Assembly: GCF_023634845.1 (NCBI RefSeq)
Contig: NZ_JAMLJL010000001.1
Location: 248,001 to 312,000 of the forward strand
DNA from: Flavobacterium amniphilum
GTDB lineage: Bacteria; Bacteroidota; Bacteroidia; Flavobacteriales; Flavobacteriaceae
DNA length: 64,000 nt
Direction of reading: 5' to 3'
Below are positions 25,528 through 34,508 of the stretch, piece after piece. The position numbers and the translations under genes were made by a program. How positions within the stretch are numbered: the first letter of the stretch is position 1; every line of letters begins with the position of its first letter. The notes below the pieces were generated by a model. That model ran no database searches. It was not told the DNA's origin and worked only from the letters and a program-made list of their open reading frames with translations.

Positions 25528-26163
25528 ATGAAAAATTTAAAATCAATTATAACAGTTTTATTAGCAGTATTTTCAACGTGTATTTTTGCACAAACAACTG
25601 CAAATAATGGAATCAGAGAAGCAGCCATCAAAGGTAAATCTGATTTGGCTAAAATTTTATCCGAGAATAAAGAGTTTAATTTCGGTGTTTCTGCCAGAGA
25701 AGTTGAAGCCTCACAAATTACCAATCCAATAGAATCTTTTTATACCAATTTTGAAAGATTACTGAATGATAATAGCGGGAATATCAATTCAATTTCCGGT
25801 AGTGATCAAAAATTTATTGTGCCATTTTCAATTGATAATCAAGTTATTACAACTATAAGCGTTGTTTCTGACAGTAAAGGAACCAAAGCAGTTGAACTTG
25901 TTAACCAACAGTATAAAACTGAGCTTAATCAATTGCCTGCAGAAATTAGAAGAGCAAATTACAGAGGATTGAAATTTATCCGTGTTCCAAATATTGAAGC
26001 TTCTTTATATATTTTTGAAGATAAATGTTACACAAGTTATAAAGGTGGAAATTTAAGAGAAGGAATTAGCATTTCTGAAATGACCCGAAAACTTCAAATT
26101 GATGCAAGAGAGTTTCAAACCAAATTTGGTGAAGAACTAAAAAGAGGCAAGTTAGTTCGATAA
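25528..26163 (+). CDS. Secreted hypothetical protein, operon partner of the cysteine protease
   Basis: A 211-residue protein with a signal peptide cut after IFAQ (residue 22 or so). I do not recognise the family. It has a mixed alpha/beta middle (KFIVPFSIDNQVITTISVVSD) and a helical, charged C-terminus (ISEMTRKLQIDAREFQTKF). It begins 16 bp after the protease stop and shares its terminator, so it may be a substrate, an inhibitor or a chaperone of that enzyme; nothing in the sequence decides this. Confidence 0.7.
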   Translation: MKNLKSIITVLLAVFSTCIFAQTTANNGIREAAIKGKSDLAKILSENKEFNFGVSAREVEASQITNPIESFYTNFERLLNDNSGNINSISGSDQKFIVPFSIDNQVITTISVVSDSKGTKAVELVNQQYKTELNQLPAEIRRANYRGLKFIRVPNIEASLYIFEDKCYTSYKGGNLREGISISEMTRKLQIDAREFQTKFGEELKRGKLVR

Positions 26164-26189
26164 TTTGTTTTATTATTTTTATCGATGTT

Positions 26190-26215
26190 AAATCCGCTTT
26201 CGAGCGGATTTTTCT
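26190..26215 (+). terminator. Terminator after the protease operon
   Basis: A 9-bp stem AAATCCGCT/AGCGGATTT with a stable TTCG loop and a T tail. Confidence 0.92.
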
Positions 26216-26420
26216 ATTATTTGTATTTATGATTGTTATTTTAAAATAATAGATTTTTCTTATTAAAATTGACTTTCATATTTTGTTTTTAACAAGTAAA
26301 AAAAAATGGCAAAGGTGTTTCGTTGTTTTATATAATGAAAGTCTTTTAAATCGCTTTATTTTAATTTTAATCTAAAATTCAGTAAAAAATTGCCTTTTTC
26401 AGAATACTTTGATTGACTCT

Positions 26421-26452
26421 AAAAAAAAAGAGTTCAACATGTGAACTCTTTT
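26421..26452 (-). terminator. Terminator after the SPFH gene
   Basis: An 11-bp stem AAAAGAGTTCA/TGAACTCTTTT with a 5-nt loop; on the minus strand a T run follows. Confidence 0.85.
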
Positions 26453-26459
26453 AAAAAAT

Positions 26460-27446
26460 TTATATTTCTTCTGTCGGATTTGATGTATCCGACGGATTAA
26501 AATCAGTCGAAGTATTATCATTTGGTTTTTTTATTTTTTTCGTTTTATTTTTCATTGACTCACCAATTTGATTTGAAGCTGCAAAACTTGCCACCATTGT
26601 ATTCAACATATCAGTTGCTGCCTGTGGTGAATTCGGTAATAAAATTAAATTTGAATTTGTATCAGCACCAATTGCTTGTAAAGTATCATAATGTTGTGTG
26701 ATGACAATCAGTGCTGAGGCTTCTTGTGAATTAATTCCAACATTATTCAATACTTCAACACTTTCTACTAATCCTTTGGCAATTTCCCGGCGCTGATCGG
26801 CAATACCTTGTCCTTGTAATTTTTTACTTTCAGCTTCAGCTTTTGCTTTAGCTACAATCCTAATTCTTTGTGCTTCAGATTCATACATGGCAGCAGTTTT
26901 TTCTCTTTCTGCTGCATTGATTCGGTTCATAGCGTTTTTTACCTGGATATCCGGATCAATATCAGTAACAAGTGTATTGATGATATCATAGCCATAAGCC
27001 ATCATCGCTTCATTCAATTCTCGTTTAACGGCAATCGCGATATCATCTTTACGAACGAAAACATCATCCAGAATTAGTTTTGGAACTTCGGCACGGACTA
27101 CATCAAATACATAGGCAGTAATCTGGTCATGAGGATATTCCAGTTTATAAAATGCTTCATAAACATGTTCCTGGATCACTTTGAATTGAACAGAAACTTT
27201 CATTTTTACGAAAACGTTATCTTTAGTTTGTGTTTCAATAATTACATCTAATTGTTGGATACGGAGATTAACCTTACCCGCAATTCTGTCTATTATTGGA
27301 ATTTTAAACTGTAATCCGGAGTTTCTGATACTTTGGAATTTTCCAAAACGTTCAATTACCGCAGATGTTTGTTGTTTCACGGTAAAAAAGGAAGACATGA
27401 AAATAATAAAGCCAAATAAGAAAATGGCAATTGTAAAAGGTCCCAT
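26460..27446 (-). CDS. SPFH/band 7 (stomatin-like) membrane protein
   Basis: A 328-residue protein with an N-terminal membrane helix (residues 1-20), an SPFH/PHB domain (about 20-180, with the VIERFGKFQSIRNSGLQFKIP opening), a coiled-coil of repeated AKAKAEAESKK type (about 180-230) and a Thr/Pro/Asn-rich tail. Such proteins form ring scaffolds at the membrane and often work with a protease partner; none is next to it here. It is a single gene with a TAAGTTTG promoter at 27504-27511. Confidence 0.9.
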   Translation of the reverse strand: MGPFTIAIFLFGFIIFMSSFFTVKQQTSAVIERFGKFQSIRNSGLQFKIPIIDRIAGKVNLRIQQLDVIIETQTKDNVFVKMKVSVQFKVIQEHVYEAFYKLEYPHDQITAYVFDVVRAEVPKLILDDVFVRKDDIAIAVKRELNEAMMAYGYDIINTLVTDIDPDIQVKNAMNRINAAEREKTAAMYESEAQRIRIVAKAKAEAESKKLQGQGIADQRREIAKGLVESVEVLNNVGINSQEASALIVITQHYDTLQAIGADTNSNLILLPNSPQAATDMLNTMVASFAASNQIGESMKNKTKKIKKPNDNTSTDFNPSDTSNPTEEI

Positions 27447-27503
27447 AGTTTTTAAAAGATTAGTTTGTTATATGAGTTATACGCTAAATAATTTTAAATG
27501 TTA

Positions 27504-27511
27504 CAAACTTA
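27504..27511 (-). promoter_or_regulatory. Promoter -7 element TAAGTTTG of the SPFH gene
   Basis: A TAnnTTTG match on the minus strand, 57 nt before the start codon. Confidence 0.5.
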
Positions 27512-27552
27512 TTTCCAATTATAATGTTTACTTTCGCGAAAAAATAAAAATA

Positions 27553-28209
27553 ATGAAACGTATAGTATTGATAATCTTAGTTTTGAATTACTCTTTAGGT
27601 TTTTCTCAATATGGAAGAAGAGATGGTAACCGAATAGGAATTTCAGGAGGTATTACAAACACAACCCTTTATACTTCAGATTTTAATGTTAAACCTGAAA
27701 ATGGTTGGATTGGAGGTTTTTCAGTCAGAGGTAATTACTACAATGACTGGAGTATGATTTTTGGTATGCAGTTTACAGAAAGTAATTTTTCAGTAGAGAC
27801 CATAAATGCTTTATTGCAAAATGAAGATGTAAAATATAAATTATCGGGTGCTCAGATTAGGTTATTGTTGAGTGCTAACTTAGTAAAGAATCATCTTTCC
27901 ATTGATTTTGGGCCAGTTTTACAAGTGAATGGCAAGCTGAAAATTGACAGTAGTAATAAGAATAATATTATCAAAGGAACCGCTTTATTAGCGAATGACA
28001 TTATTGATATAACTAAAATTAACGGTAATTTATATATTGGGGCAAGCGCTGGAGGTAAACGTGTGAGAGCTGTTGTCTTTTATCAGTATGGTTTGAATAA
28101 TATCATGAACAATCTCAACAGGTTTGATGATTTAAAAATTAAAAACAATAATCATGACTTTCGAGGTCACATCGGGATGATATCTGGACAGATATTATTT
28201 AACTTATAG
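27553..28209 (+). CDS. Small outer-membrane beta-barrel protein
   Basis: A 218-residue protein with a signal peptide (MKRIVLIILVLNYSLGFSQ) followed by alternating beta strands with aromatic ends (RIGISGGITNTTLY, WSMIFGMQFTESNF, LSANLVKNHLSIDFGPVL). This is the usual look of a small porin-like or PorT-like barrel; the exact family is not recognised. The ATG at 27553 is the real start, since the open frame upstream overlaps the SPFH gene. A terminator follows. Confidence 0.75.
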   Translation: MKRIVLIILVLNYSLGFSQYGRRDGNRIGISGGITNTTLYTSDFNVKPENGWIGGFSVRGNYYNDWSMIFGMQFTESNFSVETINALLQNEDVKYKLSGAQIRLLLSANLVKNHLSIDFGPVLQVNGKLKIDSSNKNNIIKGTALLANDIIDITKINGNLYIGASAGGKRVRAVVFYQYGLNNIMNNLNRFDDLKIKNNNHDFRGHIGMISGQILFNL

Positions 28210-28215
28210 TAAATC

Positions 28216-28239
28216 AACTCCCGTTATCGGGAGTTTTTC
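28216..28239 (+). terminator. Terminator after the barrel gene
   Basis: An 8-bp stem AACTCCCG/CGGGAGTT with a TTAT loop and a T tail. Confidence 0.88.
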
Positions 28240-28328
28240 TTTTAATTTAATTTACAAACCCCCGAATTGTTAATGGTTTCATAATTCATTAATAGTTTTA
28301 AAATAAGGTAGAATTAACAATGTGGAAG

Positions 28329-28336
28329 TAGCTTTG
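28329..28336 (+). promoter_or_regulatory. Promoter -7 element TAGCTTTG
   Basis: A TAnnTTTG match 23 nt before the ATG at 28360. Confidence 0.5.
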
Positions 28337-28359
28337 AATCGCAATCAAATTAACTTACC

Positions 28360-28938
28360 ATGAAACATTTATTACTTATTTTATTTTCTTTTACTACTTT
28401 TCTGGCATTCGCCGAAGATGAGATTCTCTTAAAAAATGGTACTAAGGCTATGATAAAGCCCAATACCTTCCGTGTTGATTATAATGAACATAAAATTACC
28501 TATCAAACCGAAGGTAACAGCAAAGAAGTTACTATTTTATTCAAAGATTTTGATTGGGTTACCGTAGGAATCAATAAATTCCAAACCTTTAAATTTGAAG
28601 GATCTTCAACTGTTGAAGGTTATTTTGTACTTTCAGAAACCACCTCTAAAAAGTTAGTTTTCAGATCGTATCAGGAAGAGGAATCTAGTCTGATTAAATA
28701 TACCTTTTATATTGTTGATAACAACAATAAAGTTTTAGACTTCCATGCTTTCGATAATGGTACCAGTAAAAAAAGCATTACACAGCGTTCTGAGATTTTC
28801 TTAAAAATACGGTATTACTTTTCCGAATGTACCGAAATGCTTCAGCGTCTGGAAGTATATGATCAATACTCATCAGATTTAAATCACAATAGGGTTTTAT
28901 TGTTTTTTAAAACACCTATTTACTATAATTGTAAATAA
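28360..28938 (+). CDS. Secreted hypothetical protein
   Basis: A 192-residue protein with a signal peptide cut after AFA (about residue 18). The mature part starts EDEILLKNGTKAMIKPNTF and contains beta-rich segments and one late Cys pair. I do not recognise the family. It has its own promoter box and ends at a hairpin shared with gltX, so it is a single gene. Confidence 0.7.
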   Translation: MKHLLLILFSFTTFLAFAEDEILLKNGTKAMIKPNTFRVDYNEHKITYQTEGNSKEVTILFKDFDWVTVGINKFQTFKFEGSSTVEGYFVLSETTSKKLVFRSYQEEESSLIKYTFYIVDNNNKVLDFHAFDNGTSKKSITQRSEIFLKIRYYFSECTEMLQRLEVYDQYSSDLNHNRVLLFFKTPIYYNCK

Positions 28939-28961
28939 AAACCCGGTTTCAACCGGGTTTT
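28938..28961. terminator. Bidirectional terminator between the 28360 gene and gltX
   Basis: An 11-bp stem AAAACCCGGTT/AACCGGGTTTT with a very short loop, placed between two convergent genes. Confidence 0.85.
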
Positions 28962-28965
28962 ATTT

Positions 28966-30471
28966 TTATAAAGTAGCTATTGCTTTTTCAATTCTTTTGA
29001 TACTTTCTACTTTTCCAAGTATTTCAACAATATCAAATAAATGCGGTCCTTTTAAAGCTCCTACTAAGCTCAAACGGAACGGTTGCATCACCTTCCCCAT
29101 TCCAATTTCATTTGCTGTCAGCCACTCTTTTACAGTGTTTTCAATGGTTACAGAAGTGAAATCTGTGATACCTTCTAAAACAGTTATCAGTTGTTTCATC
29201 AAGTCAGGAGTATCTTCTTTCCAGTTTTTTGCTGCTTTTTCATCATATGTTGTAGGTTCCTGGAAAAAGTAATTTGATAATTCTGTTAAATCAGAAACGA
29301 AATAAGCATCTTTTTTTACGGCACCAACAATCTTTGCTACATTTAGATTTGAATAATCAATTCGATTATCTTTCAAAATTTTGATGAAGTTATTTGCTAA
29401 TTCCTCATCATTTTTTTTCATCAGATACTGACGGTTAAACCATTTGTTTTTCTCCGGATCAAATTTGGCTCCCGATTTGTTCACACGGTTTAAATCGAAT
29501 TTCTGTACTAATTCTTCTAATGTAAATATTTCCTGTTCGGTACCGTCATTCCAACCAAGTAATGCCAAGAAATTAACGACAGCTTCCGGGAAAAAGCCGT
29601 TTTCTCTATAACCCATAGAAGTTGTTTCATTAGTTTTCCACTCTAACGGAAATACTGGGAAGCCCATTTTATCCCCGTCACGTTTGGATAATTTACCATT
29701 ACCTACCGGTTTTAAAATCAAAGGTAAGTGTGCAAATTCAGGTGCATCCCATCCAAATGCCTTATATAATAAGACGTGTAATGGCATTGATGGTAACCAT
29801 TCTTCTCCACGTATTACATGAGATGTTTCCATTAAATGATCATCCACAATGTTCGCTAAATGGTAGGTTGGCATTCCGTCACTTTTGAATAATACTTTAT
29901 CATCTAACAGGTTTGTATCAAATTTTACTTCACCTCTGATGATATCGTTTAAGTTTAAAATTTCATTGATTGGTGTTTTAAAACGAACTACAAATGTTTC
30001 TCCATTAGCAATTCTTTTTTCAACTTCTTCACGTGAAACAGTCAATGAATTGTCTAAAGTTTCACGAACTGAATGATTGTATATAAATGTTTTTCCTTCC
30101 AGTTCAGCAGTTTTACGCAGACTATCTAGCTTTTCAGCAGTATCAAAGGCATAGTAGGCCCAACCCGATTCTATTAATTGGTCTGCATATTGTTTGTATA
30201 ATTCTTTACGATCGCTTTGGCGGTATGGTCCAAACTTTTCATTTTTTCCAACAGTTTCATCCGGTGCAATACCTAACCATTCTAAAGCTTCCATAATATA
30301 GGCTTCAGCTCCAGGAACAAAACGGGTTTGATCTGTATCTTCAACACGTAAATAGAAAACGCCATTATGTTTTTTGGCAAATAAATAATTAAATAAAGCG
30401 GTTCTTACACCACCTATATGTAATGGTCCTGTTGGACTTGGTGCAAAACGCACTCTAACTGGCTTTGACAT
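28966..30471 (-). CDS. gltX: Glutamyl-tRNA synthetase
   Basis: A 501-residue class I synthetase. The HIGH motif is APSPTGPLHIGGVRTAL (about residues 9-25) and the KMSKS loop is KLSKRDGDKMG. It has the normal bacterial length with a C-terminal helical anticodon domain. A parS-like 16-mer with two mismatches (30025-30040) lies inside it. It is a single gene with a TATCTTTG promoter box at 30490-30497. Confidence 0.96.
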   Translation of the reverse strand: MSKPVRVRFAPSPTGPLHIGGVRTALFNYLFAKKHNGVFYLRVEDTDQTRFVPGAEAYIMEALEWLGIAPDETVGKNEKFGPYRQSDRKELYKQYADQLIESGWAYYAFDTAEKLDSLRKTAELEGKTFIYNHSVRETLDNSLTVSREEVEKRIANGETFVVRFKTPINEILNLNDIIRGEVKFDTNLLDDKVLFKSDGMPTYHLANIVDDHLMETSHVIRGEEWLPSMPLHVLLYKAFGWDAPEFAHLPLILKPVGNGKLSKRDGDKMGFPVFPLEWKTNETTSMGYRENGFFPEAVVNFLALLGWNDGTEQEIFTLEELVQKFDLNRVNKSGAKFDPEKNKWFNRQYLMKKNDEELANNFIKILKDNRIDYSNLNVAKIVGAVKKDAYFVSDLTELSNYFFQEPTTYDEKAAKNWKEDTPDLMKQLITVLEGITDFTSVTIENTVKEWLTANEIGMGKVMQPFRLSLVGALKGPHLFDIVEILGKVESIKRIEKAIATL

Positions 30472-30489
30472 TTGTTTATAATTTGTTTA

Positions 30490-30497
30490 CAAAGATA
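30490..30497 (-). promoter_or_regulatory. Promoter -7 element TATCTTTG of gltX
   Basis: A TAnnTTTG match on the minus strand, 18 nt before the start codon. Confidence 0.55.
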
Positions 30498-30621
30498 CAT
30501 TATTCTTAAAATTCTCCTCTTTGTTTGATAATTAGAATGGATTTCTTAACGTGAGCATAAATTCCATTTTTGTACCGGGAAATTTCATAATTTTATAGGT
30601 TATTAATAAACGAATGAAGTT

Positions 30622-33600
30622 GTGAACAAGCAGGAAATCATATTCTTAAAATTAGAAGAATTCATTAAGAAATTTTACACGAATGAGCTACTTCGTGGAA
30701 CAATTTTCTTTATGGGATTGGGACTATTGTACTTTATTGCTACCAGTTTTATAGAGTATTTTTTATGGCTGAATTCGAACTGGCGTATAATCTTGTTTTG
30801 GATGTTCATTCTTGTTGAAGGATTTCTTTTGGGAAGATTTATTATTTTCCCGGTTTTAAAACTTTTTAAACTTCAAAAAGGAATTGATTATACTGAAGCT
30901 TCGAAAATTATTGGTAAACATTTCAATTCGGTTAATGATAAATTAATTAATTTTCTTCAATTGGTTAACGATCCAAACCAATCTGAATTGCTACTTGCTT
31001 CTATTGATCAAAAAGCAAATTCGTTGCAACCGATTCCGTTTTCTAATGCAATTGATTTCAAAACTAACAAAAAGTATGTGCCATTAGCCATACTTCCAAT
31101 TTTAATTATTGCTTTTCTTTTATTATCAGGTCGGAAGGAATATCTCACAGATGGAATTTCCCGCGTGGTTAATTATCAAAAGCAATACCTGCCTCCAGCT
31201 CCTTTTCATTTTGTAATCAACAGGAATTTAGTTACAGAGCAGAATAAAGATTATACATTGATTGTTAAAACTAATGGAAATCTTGTACCGGATAAAGCTT
31301 TAATTTTTATTAATGATGAAAGTTATTTTATGGAAAGTCTTCGACCGGGAGAATTTCAATATGTTTTCGAAAAGCCTGTTAACGATATTACTTTTCATAT
31401 AGAAGCAAATGAAGTTGTTTCAGAAGTATACAATCTTAAAGTGACAACCGTTCCTTCAATTGCACATTTTGAAATGCTCGTCAACTATCCGAATTATTTA
31501 AATAAAAAATCAGAAGTAATTAAAGGAACCGGTAATGCTATCGTTCCGGAAGGAACCCATATCACCTGGAAAATGAATACGATTGCAACAGATTATGTGA
31601 GTTTAATTGAAGGTAATAAGCTGTTTTCCTTTGTTAAAGAGATAAATGCTTTCCGATTATCAAAAAATATGTTTCAAAATACAGAATACCAAATAGTTAC
31701 TTCTAATTCTGCTGTTAAAAACTACGAAAAGCTGGGTTATTCGATCAATGTTATCAAGGATCAGTACCCAAGTATTAGAATTGAGGCTGCTCCGGATAGT
31801 TTAAAAGTTGCGAAGAACTATCTTTTAGGTCAGGTTTCAGATGATTACGGTTTATCCCGTTTATCAGTTGTTTATTATCCAAAGGATAATCTGAAAGCTT
31901 TCAAGAGAGGAAACATTAATGTGAAGCATGATGCCTATGATCAATTTGTTTTTGCATTCCCAAGTAATTTACCTATAGAAGAAGGTGTAGATTACGAATA
32001 TTATTTTGAGGTTTTTGATAACGATGTAATACATAATTTTAAAAGTAGTAAGTCTTCAGTTTTCTCCCATCGTGAATCTACAGAATCTGAAAAACAACAA
32101 CAGTATTTGGAAAACCAAAACCATAGTATTAAAGGGTTAGAAAAATCTTTAAAGGCTCAGGACAAGCAAATGGATGAACTTGAAAAGCTTCAAAATTCAG
32201 GAAAAGAGAACAAAGAATTTGATTACAAGGAACAGCAAAAGATTAATGATTTTATTAAACGTCAGAAAAAGCAAGAGGAATTGATGCAGAATTTTTCCGA
32301 AAAAATGAAAGAGAATCTTGAAAAATTTAATCCTGATGAGAAAGATCCGAATAAAGAATTATTGAAAGAAAGGTTGGAGAAAGTGGACAAAGATGCTGAA
32401 AAGAATCAAAAACTTTTAGATGAATTGAAGGAATTAAACAATAAACTTGAACAGGAAGATTTGTTTGATAAGATTGAAAAATTCCAGCAAAAAAGTAAGA
32501 ATCAAACCAAGAGTCTTGAGCAATTGGTTGAATTGACTAAGCGGTATTACGTTGAGAAAAAGGCTGAACAAATTGCTGAAAAGTTGGATGCATTAGCCGA
32601 AAAGCAAGAAAAACTATCTGATGCCAATGATAAGAATACTGAAGAAAAACAAAATGAAATTAATGAAGATTTCAACAAAATTCAAAAGGAATTAGACGAG
32701 TTACAAAAAGAAAACAAAGAATTAAAGAAACCTCTTGATATTCCTCAAGACAAAGAAAAGGAGCAGAGTATTGATAGTGATTTGCAAAAGGCTTCTGAAG
32801 AGTTAAGTAAAAAAGCACCTTCTAAAGCTTCCCCAAAACAAAAGAGTGCAGCCAAAAAAATGCAACAAATGGGCCAAGGAATGGAAATGCAAATGCAAGG
32901 TGGCGAACAGGAACAGATGCAGGAAGATGTAAAAATGTTACGTCAAATTCTGGATAACCTCTTAGAGTTTTCTTTTTCACAGGAGAAACTGATGAATAAT
33001 TTTAAATCCTCAAGAGGTAATTCTTCTTCATTTTCGAAATATTTAAAAGAACAGCAAGATTTGAAATTACAGTTTAAACATGTTGATGACAGCTTATTTG
33101 CTATGTCTTTGCGTAATCCAAAAATTGGTGAAAAGATTACAAATGAAATCGGGAATGTGTATTATAATATAGATAAAAGTATTGATTATTTTTCAGAAAA
33201 CCAGTTGGGACGTGGTACTGCCAGTCAACAATATTCATTGACTAGTGCTAATACTTTAGCAAACCTTTTGGCAGATGCATTGAATAATATGCAAATGTCT
33301 ATGTCTGGTTCAGGACAAGGAACGCCTAAACCGGGTCAAGGGCAAGGCGGTGGTTTGCAACTTCCAGATATTATGAAGAAGCAGGAAGGTCTCGGGAAGA
33401 AGATGCAGGAAGGACAAAAAGATGGTGGAGATAAACCAGGAATGAAACCGGGATCCAAACCTGGCGACAAACCTGGTGGTAAAGAAGGAGGTCAAAAAGG
33501 AAATCAAGGTGCTCAACCCGGTAATAATGGTCAAGATGGGCAAGACGGTGAAGGAGATGCACAAATGATATTGGATGTGTTAAAAGAACAGCGTCAATTA

Positions 33601-33969
33601 AGAGATGCTTTGGAAAAGGAATTAAAAAAGCATGGTTTAAATGGCACTGGCCAATCTACTTTAGATAAAATGAAGCAAATTGAAAAGCAATTGGTTAATA
33701 AAGGTTTTACCCAAGATGTTATTCAAAAGGCTTTAAACTTAAAGTATGATTTACTTAAATTAGAACAAGCTATACAAGAACAGGATCAGGATAATAAGCG
33801 GGAAGCTACAACTAATAAAAACGATTTTCATAATTCTGCTCCTGCCCTACCGGCTAAGCTGCAAGATTATTTAAAGAGTATTGAAATTTTAAACAGACAA
33901 ACATTACCTTTGCGCTCGCAATTCAATAAACGCGTTCAGGAATACTTTAAAGAAAATGATAGATTATAA
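30622..33969 (+). CDS. DUF4175 family membrane protein with long coiled coil
   Basis: A 1115-residue protein. Residues 15-160 hold three transmembrane helices; a large beta-rich extracytoplasmic part follows (about 170-480, with GQVSDDYGLSRLSVVYYPKD). Then come a long Lys/Glu/Gln coiled coil (about 480-760), a Gly/Gln/Lys/Pro-rich low-complexity linker (about 895-985) and a final helical part. The family role is unknown. The start is GTG at 30622: an in-frame TAA lies at 30607-30609 and no ATG falls between. Its end overlaps ybeY by 14 bp, so the two are probably co-translated. Confidence 0.85.
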   Translation: MNKQEIIFLKLEEFIKKFYTNELLRGTIFFMGLGLLYFIATSFIEYFLWLNSNWRIILFWMFILVEGFLLGRFIIFPVLKLFKLQKGIDYTEASKIIGKHFNSVNDKLINFLQLVNDPNQSELLLASIDQKANSLQPIPFSNAIDFKTNKKYVPLAILPILIIAFLLLSGRKEYLTDGISRVVNYQKQYLPPAPFHFVINRNLVTEQNKDYTLIVKTNGNLVPDKALIFINDESYFMESLRPGEFQYVFEKPVNDITFHIEANEVVSEVYNLKVTTVPSIAHFEMLVNYPNYLNKKSEVIKGTGNAIVPEGTHITWKMNTIATDYVSLIEGNKLFSFVKEINAFRLSKNMFQNTEYQIVTSNSAVKNYEKLGYSINVIKDQYPSIRIEAAPDSLKVAKNYLLGQVSDDYGLSRLSVVYYPKDNLKAFKRGNINVKHDAYDQFVFAFPSNLPIEEGVDYEYYFEVFDNDVIHNFKSSKSSVFSHRESTESEKQQQYLENQNHSIKGLEKSLKAQDKQMDELEKLQNSGKENKEFDYKEQQKINDFIKRQKKQEELMQNFSEKMKENLEKFNPDEKDPNKELLKERLEKVDKDAEKNQKLLDELKELNNKLEQEDLFDKIEKFQQKSKNQTKSLEQLVELTKRYYVEKKAEQIAEKLDALAEKQEKLSDANDKNTEEKQNEINEDFNKIQKELDELQKENKELKKPLDIPQDKEKEQSIDSDLQKASEELSKKAPSKASPKQKSAAKKMQQMGQGMEMQMQGGEQEQMQEDVKMLRQILDNLLEFSFSQEKLMNNFKSSRGNSSSFSKYLKEQQDLKLQFKHVDDSLFAMSLRNPKIGEKITNEIGNVYYNIDKSIDYFSENQLGRGTASQQYSLTSANTLANLLADALNNMQMSMSGSGQGTPKPGQGQGGGLQLPDIMKKQEGLGKKMQEGQKDGGDKPGMKPGSKPGDKPGGKEGGQKGNQGAQPGNNGQDGQDGEGDAQMILDVLKEQRQLRDALEKELKKHGLNGTGQSTLDKMKQIEKQLVNKGFTQDVIQKALNLKYDLLKLEQAIQEQDQDNKREATTNKNDFHNSAPALPAKLQDYLKSIEILNRQTLPLRSQFNKRVQEYFKENDRL

Positions 33970-34375
33970 TTACGAAACGGATTTTTTGTTGTCAAGCGAA
34001 TCTAGTTTTACCCAATGGATTGAAGAGGTTATTAGTTCCGAAGGGAAAGAATTAGGAGAGCTAACATATATCTTTTGTAACGATGAATACCTTTTAGATA
34101 TTAATCAACAGTATTTAAAACATGATGATTTAACTGATATTATTAGTTTCGATTATACTGAAGGAAATGTAATTAGTGGAGATATATTTATTTCCATTGA
34201 AAGAGTTGCTGACAACGCTACAGATCTGAATATTGATTTTGAAGAGGAATTGAAGAGAGTTGTTATTCACGGTGTTTTACATTACTGTGGATACAAGGAT
34301 AAATCAGAGGCGGATGCTACATTAATGCGTTCTAAGGAAGATGAAAAAATACAAATGTTTCACGTGAAACATTAA
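33956..34375 (+). CDS. ybeY: Endoribonuclease YbeY
   Basis: A 139-residue single-strand RNase needed for 16S rRNA maturation and ribosome quality control. The zinc motif is HGVLHYCGYKDKSEAD; the usual third His (HGxLHLxGYDH) is replaced by GYKD, a form seen in Bacteroidota. The last codons (MFHVKH) are the translation of a parS sequence at 34356-34371, so the DNA site overlaps the gene end. It overlaps the DUF4175 gene by 14 bp. Confidence 0.92.
   Translation: MIDYNYETDFLLSSESSFTQWIEEVISSEGKELGELTYIFCNDEYLLDINQQYLKHDDLTDIISFDYTEGNVISGDIFISIERVADNATDLNIDFEEELKRVVIHGVLHYCGYKDKSEADATLMRSKEDEKIQMFHVKH
34356..34371. other. parS site 1 (perfect TGTTTCACGTGAAACA)
   Basis: A perfect 16-bp palindrome identical to the ParB-binding parS consensus (TGTTNCACGTGAAACA). 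It overlaps the last codons of ybeY. Confidence 0.88.
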
Positions 34376-34385
34376 CATCGCGCAA

Positions 34386-34428
34386 GCAATTGGATTGTTT
34401 CATGTGAAACAATCCAATTGCGTTTTTT
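34386..34428 (+). terminator. Terminator built on a parS-like core
   Basis: A 17-bp stem (34386-34402 with 34405-34421) around TGTTTCATGTGAAACA (34396-34411), one mismatch from parS, followed by G and TTTTTT. It ends the DUF4175-ybeY transcript and contains a near-parS core. Confidence 0.8.
34396..34411. other. parS-like site 2 (TGTTTCATGTGAAACA, one mismatch)
   Basis: Differs from the perfect site at one central base. It lies in the stem of the terminator above. Confidence 0.65.
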
Positions 34429-34434
34429 AAAATT

Positions 34435-34450
34435 TGTTTCACGTGAAACA
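34435..34450. other. parS site 3 (perfect)
   Basis: TGTTTCACGTGAAACA; the palindrome extends to 28 bp (34429-34456). Confidence 0.88.
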
Positions 34451-34477
34451 AATTTTAGTTTTAATTTATAATGATTT

Positions 34478-34493
34478 TGTTTCACGTGAAACA
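34478..34493. other. parS site 4 (perfect)
   Basis: TGTTTCACGTGAAACA, 16 bp before the mnmG start codon. Confidence 0.88.
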
Positions 34494-34508
34494 ATTAAAA
34501 CAATAAAA

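Noticed and set aside
34356-34493. Reading the CACGTG palindromes as E-box-like or repressor operators
   Set aside because: The full 16-bp TGTTTCACGTGAAACA in several copies is the parS consensus; no need for another reading, although the third perfect site is also near the mnmG promoter.
34434-34508. Extension of mnmG upstream to an ATG at 34434
   Set aside because: The extra residues are translations of two parS sites (MFHVKQ, FVSRETI). The family start is MFLDKYDVIVVGAGHAG.
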